DNA of 64,000 nt, taken from positions 372,001 through 436,000 of the forward strand of contig NZ_JAKRFD010000001.1 of the NCBI RefSeq assembly GCF_022348185.1, read 5' to 3'. The position numbers and the translations under genes are program-made. Source of the DNA: Epibacterium sp. Ofav1-8 (GTDB lineage: Bacteria > Pseudomonadota > Alphaproteobacteria > Rhodobacterales > Rhodobacteraceae). Shown here in pieces: positions 44,710 through 55,058 of this stretch. Below the pieces are notes generated by a model. That model was given only the letters and a program-made list of their open reading frames with translations, was not told where the DNA came from and made no database searches. How positions within the stretch are numbered: the first letter of the stretch is position 1; every line of letters starts with the position of its first letter.

Positions 44710-45555
44710 ATGAAAGAGACTCCATCGCTTGATGATCTGGAGCTGTTCGCGCGTGTCGGTCACGCGGGCGGGTTGGCCGCCGTCGCGCAGCAGACCGGTG
44801 TGAGTGTTCCCACACTCAGCCGACGCATGCGCGCCTTCGAGCGTCAGGTCGGCGCGCAGGTGTTCGAGCGGGGTCCCCATGGTTATCGCCTGACAGCGCA
44901 GGGGCGGGCGCTCCTTGGCGAAACCCGTAATCTTCAGGCCGAGGCGCAGCGCTTGCGGCGCCTGGTTGCGACGCCCCTTGCGGCAGAGGTGCGCATCACG
45001 GCGGGCAGTTGGACCTCGGCCTATCTCGCCCGGCACCTGCCGCGCTGGTGGCAAGCAGAGGCGCACTGGCGCCCGGTCTTTCTGGAAGCGGATGCGCGGC
45101 TGGATATCGCACGGCGGGGCGCTGATATCGGCGTTCGCAACCATCGCCCGGATCAGAGTTGGCTGGCCGGGCGATGCACGGGGCGGGTTTCCTATGCATG
45201 CTATGCCGTTGATGAGACCGTGCGCGGCTTTGCAGCAGTACCAGAGCACGCCGCAGTGACACCTTCCGCACGTTGGATCTGGGCACATCATGGGGCTGAG
45301 GTCTCCGTCACCGCTGGCACCCCGCGCATGCTGGTCGATCTGGCCTGCGCCGGTGCGGGGCGGGTGGTCTTGCCACAGTTTGCGGCGGCCTGGTTTCCGC
45401 CTTTGCGGCAGATCGGACCTGAGATCGCCGAGCTTTCGCATGAGGAATGGCTGGTGAGCCATCATGACGCGCGGCATGATCCACCAGTTCGGGCCGCGCT
45501 TGAGGCGGTTGCAGCCGTTCTGACTGATCTGAACCTGCGCCCCAAACAGGACTGA
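44710..45555 (+). CDS. LysR family transcriptional regulator (between trpF and trpB)
   Basis: A 281-residue LysR protein: ARVGHAGGLAAVAQQTGVSV and PTLSRRMRAFERQVGAQVFE form the helix-turn-helix, followed by an effector domain that looks short and divergent (VRITAGSWTSAYLARHLPRW). There is no divergent partner. It interrupts the conserved trpF-trpB order and is followed by repeat copy C. Its target is unknown; trpB is a candidate only by position. Confidence 0.88.
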   Translation: MKETPSLDDLELFARVGHAGGLAAVAQQTGVSVPTLSRRMRAFERQVGAQVFERGPHGYRLTAQGRALLGETRNLQAEAQRLRRLVATPLAAEVRITAGSWTSAYLARHLPRWWQAEAHWRPVFLEADARLDIARRGADIGVRNHRPDQSWLAGRCTGRVSYACYAVDETVRGFAAVPEHAAVTPSARWIWAHHGAEVSVTAGTPRMLVDLACAGAGRVVLPQFAAAWFPPLRQIGPEIAELSHEEWLVSHHDARHDPPVRAALEAVAAVLTDLNLRPKQD

Positions 45556-45560
45556 CGCAG

Positions 45561-45660
45561 CCGGGGGTGGCTCCCGCCCGCTCTTGTGCTTCCCTTTGGG
45601 AAGCCCATCGTGCCGTTGGGCCTGGCGCCGCGCGCGCCCGAAGGGCGCGCGCGGCGCGGG
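45561..45660. repeat. Dispersed intergenic repeat, copy C
   Basis: GCTCCCGCCCG at 45570-45580, a 34-nt middle with its own hairpin (CTTCCCTTTGGGAAG), then GTTGGGCCTGGC and a long GC-only hairpin (GCCGCGCGCGCCC / GGGCGCGCGCGGC). It begins 5 bp after the LysR stop. A second palindrome-like pair (CGCTTCGGGC / GCCCGAAGCG) follows at about 45662-45683. Confidence 0.65.
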
Positions 45661-45802
45661 TCGCTTCGGGCTCTGCCCGAAGCGAAACCGTTCACGAAAC
45701 CCCGGTTTCTGACACAGGGGTCAGGAAATTACCGAGAAAACTGTTTCTCTTGTCCTAAATGCGCTTTAGAACCAGCGCATACGGAAGACGGAGACACCAC
45801 CC

Positions 45803-47062
<1,260 letters not shown>

Positions 47063-47093
47063 TCAGGCAGCTGATGTGCCTGTCCGGATTGAG

Positions 47094-47122
47094 AGGCGTG
47101 GCCGCAGGGCCGCGCCTTTTTT
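47094..47122 (+). terminator. Rho-independent terminator of trpB
   Basis: AGGCGTGGCC / GGCCGCGCCT (one T-G pair), loop GCAG, then six T residues. Confidence 0.88.
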
Positions 47123-47251
47123 CGTTCTTTTTCTGCTGCGGATTAGCAGACAACGGGCCATCCAGGTCAGGGCCGGATCCGGACTTAACACCTTTTTATG
47201 AGAGTTTGAGTAATCCTGAGACCGTTTCGGGTAACGATTTTCGGGTTTGCG

Positions 47252-49687
47252 ATGCAGCAAGACGCCTTACACGCCGTGCAGCAGCTTCAGCTTGCGGCGG
47301 ACCACATGTGGACACTCATCGCCGCGGCTCTGGTCTTGCTGATGCAGCTGGGCTTTCTTCTGGTCGAAGCGGGCATGGCGCGGTCCAAGAACAGCATCAA
47401 CGTTGCGCAGAAGAACATCACCGATTTCCTGATGTCGGTCAGTGCCTTCTATGTGCTCGGCTTCGGGTTGATGTTTGGCGCTTCTTATGGCGGCTGGTTC
47501 GGAACCGATACATTTGCCTTTGAGCAGGCAGATGACTGGCAATACACGTTTTTTGTGTTCCAGGCGGTCTTTGCGGGCACCGCTGCAACAATCATGTCCG
47601 GCGCGGTGGCAGAGCGGATGCGCTACGGTGTCTATGTGGCGGCGGCCCTGTTCATCGGGTTGCTGATCTATCCGGTGAGCGGCCATTGGGCGTGGGGAAA
47701 CCTGCTCAACGGGGACAACGCGGCTTATCTCGCGGACCGGGGATTCATCGATTTTGCAGGCTCGACCGTGGTGCATTCGGTTGGTGCTTGGGTTGCGCTT
47801 GCAGGCATCGTGGTGTTGGGCGCGCGTATCGGCAAATTCAATGCGGACGGAAGTCCGAATGTTCTGCACGGGCACAGCTATGTGCTGGCAACTGCGGGGG
47901 CCATCATTCTCTGGGTTGGCTGGATCGGCTTCAACGGCGGCTCAACCACGGCGGCGAGCCCCGATCTGGCGCATATCGTGCTGAATACCCTGCTGGCCGC
48001 CTGTTTCGGTGGCGTGATGGGGATCTTGACCGGGCGGGTCATCGATCCCGTGAACATTCCGCATCGCCCCATCAACGGTAGTCTCGCCGGGCTGGTCGCG
48101 ATCACAGCCGGCTGTGATGCGGTTTCGGTGCAGGGCGCTGCCGTCATCGGTGCCAGCGCCGGTTTGCTGGTGGTTGTGTCCGAATGGGTCATGGAAAACA
48201 AGCTGAAGCTGGACGATGTGGTCGGGGCTGTTTCGGTACATGGTGTCTGCGGAGCATTCGGCACTGTTGTCTTCCCACTCTTTGCACTGCCGGGAAAGCT
48301 CGCTGCGGGCAGCGTCGGCGCGCAGGTGCTGGTGCAGATGGAGGGGGTCGTGCTGGTCTTTGCCTGGGCGTTTGGGCTGAGCTGGGTGTTCTTCAAGGCA
48401 ATCGATATGGCGGTGGGCATCCGCGTGCCGCGTGAGGATGAGATGATCGGTCTCAACAGCACCGAACACGGGGCAACGCTGGGGACCGGGGGGCTTCAGA
48501 AACAGATCGAGGCGATGACGGAAAACGGGGTCGATCTTACGCGGCGTTTGGATGCGAGCACTGGCGACGAGGCCGCGGAGCTGGCGGCGCTGTTCAATCC
48601 GTTCATCGATCAAGTGCACGATCTGGTGTGTGATATTCATGAAAACGCGCGGCGGATGAAACGGTCGTCGTCGGGGCTGGAAACCCTCTCGGGGGCCTTC
48701 CGGGAGGGCGCAGAGAGAACCGGTGCGCTGACGGGACTGGTCAGCAACAGCTCGACCGAGGTCGCGGGGCAGGCGCGAAACAACCGCGAAATTGCCGAGC
48801 AGATCCTGGCAGAGATGACCCGGATCGCCAGCAGCGCGGAGGGCATGTCAGAAGAGGTGACGGCAGTCTCCGAAGCGATCGCTGAGATGATGAACTCGAT
48901 CAGCCAGATTTCCGGAAACGCCAGCGCAACCAGCGGTGTCACCAAGGAAGCCAACGTTCTGTCGGGAGAGGCGGTCGAGACAATGCAGGCGCTCTCCAAG
49001 GCCTCTGAGGAGATCGAGGCCGTGGTCGGGCTGATCCAGAAGATCACCATGCAGACAAATATGCTGGCCATCAATGCCGCGGTTGAGGCGGCGCGCGCCG
49101 GCGATGCGGGCAAGGGGTTTGCGATCGTTGCCGGGCAGGTGCGCAGCCTGGCTGCGGAAACCGACAAGGCGGCGGAGGAGATCCGCCAGCGGATCTCTCA
49201 TATGCGCAGCCAGTCGGATGATGCGTCGAGCGTGATTGGCGGCATCACGGAGCTGATGCAGTCCATTCATGCCTCCGTCGAAGGGATCACGGCCGAGGTC
49301 GAGAGCCAACGTCGCGCGGCAGGCCGCGTGTCCGAGCGCATGACAAGCGCATCAAACAGTGCGCAAACGGTGACGCAATCCATTCAGGATGTGCAGCAAC
49401 GGGCTGAAACCGTGCGCAGCAACGCGACGCGCAACGAAGAAAGACTGTCGGAGAACGCGAAAACCGCCGGGGACCTGCAGGCGGACGCACGTCAGAGCAT
49501 GCAGCAATCCACCGACCTTGCCAAAGAAGCCAATGCGATCAACACGCTCTCGGCCGAATTGACGACATCGGTTGAACGTTTTGGCCTGCGCGGGGAGGAA
49601 GCGGATCGCGACGCGGACTGGCTGGCACAAGAGGCGCGGCAGGGACGTGTTCCCCCCGGCGATCTGAAGGCAGAGGGCGGCGCCTGA
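47252..49687 (+). CDS. Ammonium transporter (Amt) fused to a methyl-accepting chemotaxis signalling domain
   Basis: An 811-residue fusion. Residues 1 to about 405 are a complete Amt/AmtB channel: gate Phe in FQAVFAGTAATIMSGAVAER, Asp167 in GFIDFAG, twin histidines His175 (VVHSVGAW) and His330 (VSVHGVCGAFGT), and GFNGGS. After a short linker (LNSTEHGATLGTGGL) the C-terminal half is a cytoplasmic coiled-coil MCP domain whose hairpin tip reads ITMQTNMLAINAAVEAARAG and DAGKGFAIVAGQVRSLA at about residues 598-630. No separate sensor domain exists, so ammonium binding or flux through Amt is the likely input for the chemotaxis kinase CheA. The ATG at 47252 lacks a clear ribosome site. No glnK is adjacent. 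Confidence 0.93.
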   Translation: MQQDALHAVQQLQLAADHMWTLIAAALVLLMQLGFLLVEAGMARSKNSINVAQKNITDFLMSVSAFYVLGFGLMFGASYGGWFGTDTFAFEQADDWQYTFFVFQAVFAGTAATIMSGAVAERMRYGVYVAAALFIGLLIYPVSGHWAWGNLLNGDNAAYLADRGFIDFAGSTVVHSVGAWVALAGIVVLGARIGKFNADGSPNVLHGHSYVLATAGAIILWVGWIGFNGGSTTAASPDLAHIVLNTLLAACFGGVMGILTGRVIDPVNIPHRPINGSLAGLVAITAGCDAVSVQGAAVIGASAGLLVVVSEWVMENKLKLDDVVGAVSVHGVCGAFGTVVFPLFALPGKLAAGSVGAQVLVQMEGVVLVFAWAFGLSWVFFKAIDMAVGIRVPREDEMIGLNSTEHGATLGTGGLQKQIEAMTENGVDLTRRLDASTGDEAAELAALFNPFIDQVHDLVCDIHENARRMKRSSSGLETLSGAFREGAERTGALTGLVSNSSTEVAGQARNNREIAEQILAEMTRIASSAEGMSEEVTAVSEAIAEMMNSISQISGNASATSGVTKEANVLSGEAVETMQALSKASEEIEAVVGLIQKITMQTNMLAINAAVEAARAGDAGKGFAIVAGQVRSLAAETDKAAEEIRQRISHMRSQSDDASSVIGGITELMQSIHASVEGITAEVESQRRAAGRVSERMTSASNSAQTVTQSIQDVQQRAETVRSNATRNEERLSENAKTAGDLQADARQSMQQSTDLAKEANAINTLSAELTTSVERFGLRGEEADRDADWLAQEARQGRVPPGDLKAEGGA

Positions 49688-49710
49688 GCCCTGACGGGCA
49701 AGCGGCGGGG

Positions 49711-49737
49711 CCTGTCTCGCCGATGGGGCGAGACAGG
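49711..49737. terminator. Hairpin between convergent genes
   Basis: Perfect 11-bp stem CCTGTCTCGCC / GGCGAGACAGG around a 5-nt loop, between the convergent Amt-MCP gene and the monooxygenase-like gene; no T-tract, so a weak bidirectional terminator at best. Confidence 0.55.
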
Positions 49738-49744
49738 GGCTGCA

Positions 49745-50068
49745 TTACGAAGCGTCGTGGAGCACGGTCTCAAATCCTTCGAATTGAGGTGCGCCTAGTA
49801 TCGGGCTCTCGCCCTCGCGTTTCCCGGCATTGCGGTGAGCGGCGCGAAACTGGTCTGATTTGGTCCAGGCCTCGAAATCCGCGCGGCTGTCCCAGATCAC
49901 ATGGCTGGAGTAGAGCGTGTGATCCTCGTGTTGGGGGCCCTTCAGAAGGCGAAACTCGCGAAAGCCCTGCATCTCCGAGAGGCGGCTTTCACGTTCCTTC
50001 CAGATGGTTTCGAAGTCGGTTTCCCGGCCGGGACGAATTTTGAAACGGTTCATGGCAATGAAGCCCAT
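49745..50068 (-). CDS. Antibiotic biosynthesis monooxygenase (ABM)-domain protein
   Basis: A 107-residue dimeric alpha-beta-barrel protein: NRFKIRPGRETDFETIWKER, SRLSEMQGFREFRLLKG, DHTLYSSHVIWDSRADFEAW and TKSDQFRAAHRNAGKREGE. The pattern is close to the haem-degrading IsdG/HmuD-like group, but the catalytic Asn/Trp/His cannot be confirmed by eye. The start at 50068 is used; MNRFKI at 50053 is possible. Confidence 0.85.
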   Translation of the reverse strand: MGFIAMNRFKIRPGRETDFETIWKERESRLSEMQGFREFRLLKGPQHEDHTLYSSHVIWDSRADFEAWTKSDQFRAAHRNAGKREGESPILGAPQFEGFETVLHDAS

Positions 50069-50253
50069 GGGATTTTCCAGTCCTGTCTGTGTACGCTGAG
50101 TGAGGCTGGCAAGGAGGCTAAGGATCCGGCTGGCCGACACATTCAGTAATCTGACCCGCCACCGCAATCAAGCGACTGCCCCATCGCAGCTGGCACATTC
50201 GTGGGCGGCAGGGGGGGGGCGGGCGCCCGAGACGGCGTTGCCCCGCTGCGCGA

Positions 50254-50637
50254 TCAGGTCGGGGAGGTGACGGCATGGGCGCGCAGGACCGGGAGTGGGA
50301 TGATCTCCAATGCGCGCCTGTGGGTTGCTTCCAGGTGCACGGCGGGGGCGCAGCCTTCTTCTGCCGCTTGCATGAAACGGGACGCGCACAGGCACCACCG
50401 GTCCCCCGGTTTCAATCCCGGGAAGTGAAACGCGGGCAGCGCGGTCGACAGATCATTGCCAACATATTTCGAGTAGGCGAGAAACTCTGACGTCATCACC
50501 GCGCAGACCGTATGGCTGCCGTGATCTTCGACGCAGGTGTTGCAGTGCCCATCGCGGAAGAACCCCGTGACCGGATCCTCTGCGCAGGGGAGCAAAGGGC
50601 CTCCCAAGACATTTATCGCAGGGTCTTTGTCCATCAT
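50254..50637 (-). CDS. DUF2237 family protein
   Basis: A 127-residue conserved protein of unknown function: INVLGGPLLPCAEDPVTGFF, GHCNTCVEDHGSHTVCAVMT, AFHFPGLKPGDRWCLCASRF, and EEGCAPAVHLEATHRRALEI. Conserved cysteines (LPC, CNTC, CLC) may bind a metal. No signal peptide. Stands alone with no operon partner. Confidence 0.9.
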   Translation of the reverse strand: MMDKDPAINVLGGPLLPCAEDPVTGFFRDGHCNTCVEDHGSHTVCAVMTSEFLAYSKYVGNDLSTALPAFHFPGLKPGDRWCLCASRFMQAAEEGCAPAVHLEATHRRALEIIPLPVLRAHAVTSPT

Positions 50638-50856
50638 GTCCGTTTCTCCGTCGTGCCGTTCGCGTCGGCGCGCGCCCGCGCTCTCTCACACTCTATGTTA
50701 GTGCGCTGTTCTGCGTTTTCACGCAATGGCGAGTTCCGCCGCGCGACGTTCCGCCATATGCGGGGGGCGGTTTGACCGTACGCGTGGACGCATCGCAGCC
50801 TGATCGGCGCGATCACAGGTCAGCACTGGCGGGGATCGCTGTGCCGAACGGCGAGG

Positions 50857-51582
50857 TTATTTGAACTTGTCGAGAAGCTTCTGCATCGGGGTCCGGTTAT
50901 CCGCAGCAGAGGGGGCGGGGGCGTCCTCGGTTGCGGGCTTGGCACGGCCTTGTTCCGCCCCCGCGCGCGACTGTTGGTTTGTCTTGCCCGTGTTGGACCC
51001 GCTGGCGCTGCGACCGGGAGCCACTCTGAGGGCCACGGCATTCATGAACCGACCGCTGTCGCCACGGGCCAGATCCGCGGCGCCGTCGGACAGGCCCCGC
51101 AGGAGATCGTCGAGCCAGGTCTGATCCGCCTTGGGGAAATCACGCAGCACATACCCTGCAACCGCGTCCTTGTGACCGGGGTGTCCGACGCCGAGGCGGA
51201 CGCGCCCGTAGTCTGCGCCGATGTGGGCATGGATCGACCTGAGCCCATTGTGCCCCGCATGACCGCCGCCGTGCTTGACGCGGCATTTGCCCGGCGCAAG
51301 GTCCAGTTCATCGTGGAACACCACCACATCCGCAGGCGTCAGCTTGAAAAAGCGCAGCGCCTCTCCCACCGACTGTCCGGAATTGTTCATGAAGGTCTGG
51401 GGCTTGAGGAGGACCACCTTTTCCGTGCCGAGGGTGCCGTCGCACATGTGCCCCTGAAACTTTGACTTCCAGGGAGAGAACCCATGATCCGTCGCAATCT
51501 GATCCAGGGCCATGAAGCCGATATTGTGCCGATTTCCCGCATATTTTGCGCCCGGGTTTCCGAGGCCGACGAGGAGTTTCAT
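50857..51582 (-). CDS. pth: Peptidyl-tRNA hydrolase
   Basis: A 241-residue enzyme that frees tRNA from prematurely released peptidyl-tRNA. MKLLVGLGNPGAKYAGNRHN gives the catalytic His; TFMNNSGQSVGEAL, VFHDELDLAPGKCRVK and GGGHAGHNGLRSIHAHIG carry the conserved Asn and Asp. A C-terminal tail of about 50 low-complexity residues is extra compared with E. coli Pth. The ATG at 51582 follows CAGGAGAG. Usually next to rplY, but a plus-strand lipoprotein gene separates them here. Confidence 0.97.
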   Translation of the reverse strand: MKLLVGLGNPGAKYAGNRHNIGFMALDQIATDHGFSPWKSKFQGHMCDGTLGTEKVVLLKPQTFMNNSGQSVGEALRFFKLTPADVVVFHDELDLAPGKCRVKHGGGHAGHNGLRSIHAHIGADYGRVRLGVGHPGHKDAVAGYVLRDFPKADQTWLDDLLRGLSDGAADLARGDSGRFMNAVALRVAPGRSASGSNTGKTNQQSRAGAEQGRAKPATEDAPAPSAADNRTPMQKLLDKFK

Positions 51583-51773
51583 AACCTGCTCTCCTGGTGA
51601 CTGATGTGGGCAGTCATGCCCGGTTTTGGCCCGAAGATCCAGTCCGTGACCTCTGCCGCGGTTTTGTGATGCCAGTGCCATAAATCGGCCCGGTTCCGTT
51701 GCGAGTTCAGAGCATTGGATTGGAGTGGTCCGGACGATCAGGTTCGGGGGTTGAGATGAAGGATATTTGGGAC

Positions 51774-52259
51774 ATGAACAACAACGTTCAGGCACAGAAC
51801 ACGCCGTCACGTGGTGGATTTCGCAAGGGCGCGTTGGTTCCGCGCATGGTGGGCATTCTGGCGTCTGCCGCGATGCTGTCGGGATGCGCGGTCGAGCCCG
51901 GGCCGTCGGTGCCGACCAAATCCGGCAGTACCGTTTTTGAGGCACGCGAATCCCTGGCGTTCTGTGCGCCGCGTGGACCAAGGGCCGGTCAGGCCGCGGT
52001 CACGTCCAGCTATATCGCGGGCATCATTTTCCTCGGCGTTCTGCCGGGGACGATAGCAGCCGTCAGCGGCGCGGAGAACTCTCGGCGTCAGGGGGCGATA
52101 AACGCAGTGGATGACTGCCTGGCGGAGCAAGGGTTCGAGCGTCGCGAACTGACCGCGCAGGAGGCGATCGCCATCAAGCAGCGGGATCGCTATGCGCGTG
52201 AGCAGTTGCTCAATCACTTGATCAATGGCGGCACGCTCGCCTCTTATGAAGGGCCCTGA
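51774..52259 (+). CDS. Putative lipoprotein with a hydrophobic segment
   Basis: About 161 residues with lipobox MLSGC (AAMLSGCAVEPGPSVP) after a long basic N-terminus, and a second hydrophobic segment SSYIAGIIFLGVLPGTIAAV. The end EQGFERRELTAQEAIAIKQR is charged. No family is recognised. The start may instead be at 51756; the ATG at 51774 has AAGGA upstream. Encoded opposite pth and rplY, between them. Confidence 0.72.
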   Translation: MNNNVQAQNTPSRGGFRKGALVPRMVGILASAAMLSGCAVEPGPSVPTKSGSTVFEARESLAFCAPRGPRAGQAAVTSSYIAGIIFLGVLPGTIAAVSGAENSRRQGAINAVDDCLAEQGFERRELTAQEAIAIKQRDRYAREQLLNHLINGGTLASYEGP

Positions 52260-52325
52260 CCGGCGCGCAGGCTCTTGTGCGGCAGGCCGGACGCGCATCG
52301 CAGCGGGCCGGGCAATAAAAAAGGC

Positions 52326-52356
52326 AATAAAAAAACGGGCTCCTGAGGAGCCCGTT
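52326..52356 (-). terminator. Rho-independent terminator of rplY
   Basis: Ten-bp stem AACGGGCTCC / GGAGCCCGTT with loop TGA; on the minus strand it is followed by TTTTTTTATTGCC, so it serves rplY rather than the plus-strand lipoprotein gene. Confidence 0.9.
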
Positions 52357-52389
52357 TCAAAGGTCGCCTTCCCGCGTTCGGGAGAGGGA

Positions 52390-53031
52390 TTATTCTTCGG
52401 CTGCCGCTGCGGCTTCCGCCTCTTCGCCTTCACCTTCGGCTTCGTCATCCGCGGACTTGAGGCCGGAGGGCGCGGAGATGTTCGCAATCACGAAATCCCG
52501 GTCGATCGTCGGTTTGGTGCCTGCGGGCAGCTGTACTTCGGAGATGTGGATCACATCGCCAATGGCTTTGCCGGCGAGGTCGACGGTCAGCTTTTCCGGA
52601 ATGTCACCAGCGGTCACCACCAGTTCGACTTCGGCGCGCACCACGGTCAGAACGCCGCCGCGCTTGAGGCCAACGCATTCTTCCTCGTTGATGAACTCAA
52701 CCGGAATGAACAGGTTGATCTTCGAGGTGCGACGCAGGCGCATCAGGTCGAAGTGGGTCGGCAGGTCCTTTACAACGTCACGCTGAACGTCGCGGCAGAT
52801 GACGCGCACGTCATCGTGGCCTTCAACCTTGAGGTTGAACAGGGTCGACTTGAAGCGGCCGGCCTTCAGTTTCTTCAGCAGTTCGTTGAAGGGGATCTGG
52901 ATGGACAGCGGGTCAACGTCGCCACCAAATACAACACCAGGAACCATGCCTTCGCGGCGGGCTGCGCGAGCGGCGCCCTTGCCCGTCCCCGCACGTTCCT
53001 GGCATACGAGATCAGGAATCTCATTCGCCAT
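52390..53031 (-). CDS. rplY: 50S ribosomal protein L25/general stress protein Ctc
   Basis: A 213-residue long-form L25 binding 5S rRNA: an N-terminal L25 domain ([38 protein letters not shown]) and a C-terminal TL5-type beta domain ([40 protein letters not shown]), with an acidic Ala/Glu tail. The ATG at 53031 follows TATGGAG. Transcribed toward pth but ended by its own terminator. Confidence 0.96.
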   Translation of the reverse strand: MANEIPDLVCQERAGTGKGAARAARREGMVPGVVFGGDVDPLSIQIPFNELLKKLKAGRFKSTLFNLKVEGHDDVRVICRDVQRDVVKDLPTHFDLMRLRRTSKINLFIPVEFINEEECVGLKRGGVLTVVRAEVELVVTAGDIPEKLTVDLAGKAIGDVIHISEVQLPAGTKPTIDRDFVIANISAPSGLKSADDEAEGEGEEAEAAAAAEE

Positions 53032-53137
53032 TTTATATCTCCATAAGCAATCGGGGGTGCCTCCAAGGCTGTCACCCCGCGTGAAGCCGTTTTGGTAGAC
53101 GGAAACATGCTGTTTGGAAAGACCTAAACTGTGACAA

Positions 53138-53755
53138 TCATCCGCGCGGGGCGAGTTTTCCACCTGCATCGCGCAGTCTGGCGTGCAGATCGAACTCTGC
53201 CGCGCGGGCGGCCCGCAGACGATCACGGTTTCGCGGCGACAGCTCGGCGGGAACCGCGGGTGACACGTTGCGCGGCGCGAAGGTGATTCTCTCCTCGAAG
53301 CGCTGGCTGAGAAAGGTCTCGAGCAGGTCCAGCTGTTCGTAGGCGAACAGGTGATCGACCAGAATGCGGCCGCCCCGGCCGGACAGCATGCGATACTGGC
53401 TGCCGATGCGGGCGCAGGGGGGCGGGTCGTCGGACAGGAGCGCTTCGACAAAGGCGTCAAAGCTCAGATGGCCAGCGTATTCCGGTTTGTCCTTGATGTC
53501 GTCACGACTGCGATACTTGTACCAGCTGCGGATCTGGTCTTCCGGGTCGCGCAGCACGGCAAAGCACCGCAGTTTGGCCCCGAAGGTGTCGCGGACGAAG
53601 GGGCGGATGCGCCGGTGCAGGCGCCGCGCCGAGGTATGCTTGCGGGATTTGCGGAAAACAATATCGGCATGGGGCCGCAACGCCTGTTCGATGGCGGTTG
53701 TCCCGGTCTTTGGCACGGCAACAAAAGCAAGGGCCTGCGGCGTGAAGATCAGCAT
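53138..53755 (-). CDS. Sulfotransferase family protein
   Basis: A 205-residue PAPS-dependent sulfotransferase-like protein. The 5'-phosphosulfate loop reads [20 protein letters not shown] and the 3'-phosphate motif [20 protein letters not shown]. Such enzymes sulfate carbohydrates or lipids at the envelope; here neither signal peptide nor neighbouring polysaccharide genes indicate a substrate. Divergent from an MFS gene. Confidence 0.88.
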   Translation of the reverse strand: MLIFTPQALAFVAVPKTGTTAIEQALRPHADIVFRKSRKHTSARRLHRRIRPFVRDTFGAKLRCFAVLRDPEDQIRSWYKYRSRDDIKDKPEYAGHLSFDAFVEALLSDDPPPCARIGSQYRMLSGRGGRILVDHLFAYEQLDLLETFLSQRFEERITFAPRNVSPAVPAELSPRNRDRLRAARAAEFDLHARLRDAGGKLAPRG

Positions 53756-53849
53756 GGCAACGGGATAGCGCGCCGCGCTGCGCGGCGCCAGCGTGTAACG
53801 GTACAATTTGGCGATTGTGACCCAACGCGCACTGTGCATTCTCGCGGCT

Positions 53850-55019
53850 ATGGAATTCATGACGGATATGCGCACCAGTGCGGTGCATGGGCGGGCCTTT
53901 GCGGTGATGGGGTTCTGTGTCGGTACCTTCGCGGCCTATGCGCCGCAGCTGAAGGCGCAGGCCGGGTTGGGCGATGCAGACTTTGGCCTGGCGCTGCTGG
54001 TTGGTGCTGCAGGGGCGGTGGGGGCCATGTGGGTCGCGCCGCGGATCGACCGCCTGCTGGGGGCCTCGGCGATGACGGTCTGTGCCCTGATGTTGGCGGC
54101 AGGTTTCCTGCTGCCCGGCCTTGCCACCAGCTGGGCCGCATTTGCCGCTGCGATCTTTGTCGCCTCCAGCGCGGCAGGCCTGCTGGATGTGGTGATGAAT
54201 GCGCGGCTGAGCGGCCATGAGGCGCGCACGGGACGGTCGCTGATGAACCTCAACCACGGGCTGTTTTCGCTCGCCTATGCGCTGGCGGCCCTGGTCGCGG
54301 GGCTGGTGCGAGAGGCTGGCGTCGCCCCGGTCTGGTGTTTTGCCGGGGTGTTGGCGGTCACGGTCATTCTGGCGTTTGGCATGCGGGACGTTGTGGAGCC
54401 GGAGCTGACAGAGGCGACCGATCAGAACCTTGCGCCGGTTGTCCTGCCCTGGGTCATGGTGACCCTGGCGGGGTTGATCGTGTTGATCTCCTTTACCGCC
54501 GAGCAGGCCACCGAAAATTGGTCCGCCCTGCATCTGGAGCGGGCCTTTGGGGCCAGCGCCGCAGAAGGTGCCTTGGGACCGGCAGTGCTCGGGCTGACGA
54601 TGGGGATCGGGCGATTGTCCGGTCAGGAAGTGTTGCGCCGGGTGGCCGAAGGCACGTTGATGCAGATCGCCGCAGCACTGGCCGCCACCGGGCTGATCCT
54701 GGCGGCCTTTGCTCCGGTACAGGGGCTGGCCTATGCGGGGTTTGCAATCCTGGGATTGGGTGTTTCGACGATCGGGCCCACGGCGCTGGCCTGGGTCGGC
54801 AAGACCATATCCGCGCAACTGCGCGGCGCGGCGATTTCGCGAATGGTGATGATCGGCTACTGCGGCTTTTTTGTGGGTCCACCGGTGATCGGCTTCATGG
54901 CAGAAGCCTTTGGGCTGCGTCTGGCGCTGGCGACCATGGGGGGCATGCTCCTGTGCATCACCGTCATTCTGGTGCCGGCGCTGCGGGCCTCGGCCCGGCG
55001 GAGTGGTGTCACTGCCTGA
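53850..55019 (+). CDS. MFS transporter
   Basis: About 389 residues with roughly 12 hydrophobic segments; GFCVGTFAAYAPQLKAQAGL with GDADFGLALLVGAAGAVGAM opens the protein, and AARTGRSL-like loop motifs (GHEARTGRSLMNLNHGLFSL) match the FucP/YfkF-like sugar transporter group. The start is between 53808 and 53859; 53850 is chosen. Substrate unknown; divergent from the sulfotransferase gene. Confidence 0.9.
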   Translation: MEFMTDMRTSAVHGRAFAVMGFCVGTFAAYAPQLKAQAGLGDADFGLALLVGAAGAVGAMWVAPRIDRLLGASAMTVCALMLAAGFLLPGLATSWAAFAAAIFVASSAAGLLDVVMNARLSGHEARTGRSLMNLNHGLFSLAYALAALVAGLVREAGVAPVWCFAGVLAVTVILAFGMRDVVEPELTEATDQNLAPVVLPWVMVTLAGLIVLISFTAEQATENWSALHLERAFGASAAEGALGPAVLGLTMGIGRLSGQEVLRRVAEGTLMQIAAALAATGLILAAFAPVQGLAYAGFAILGLGVSTIGPTALAWVGKTISAQLRGAAISRMVMIGYCGFFVGPPVIGFMAEAFGLRLALATMGGMLLCITVILVPALRASARRSGVTA

Positions 55020-55058
55020 ACAGCGGCGCACCGCGGCCCAACCCGCCAGGTCCCGCCG

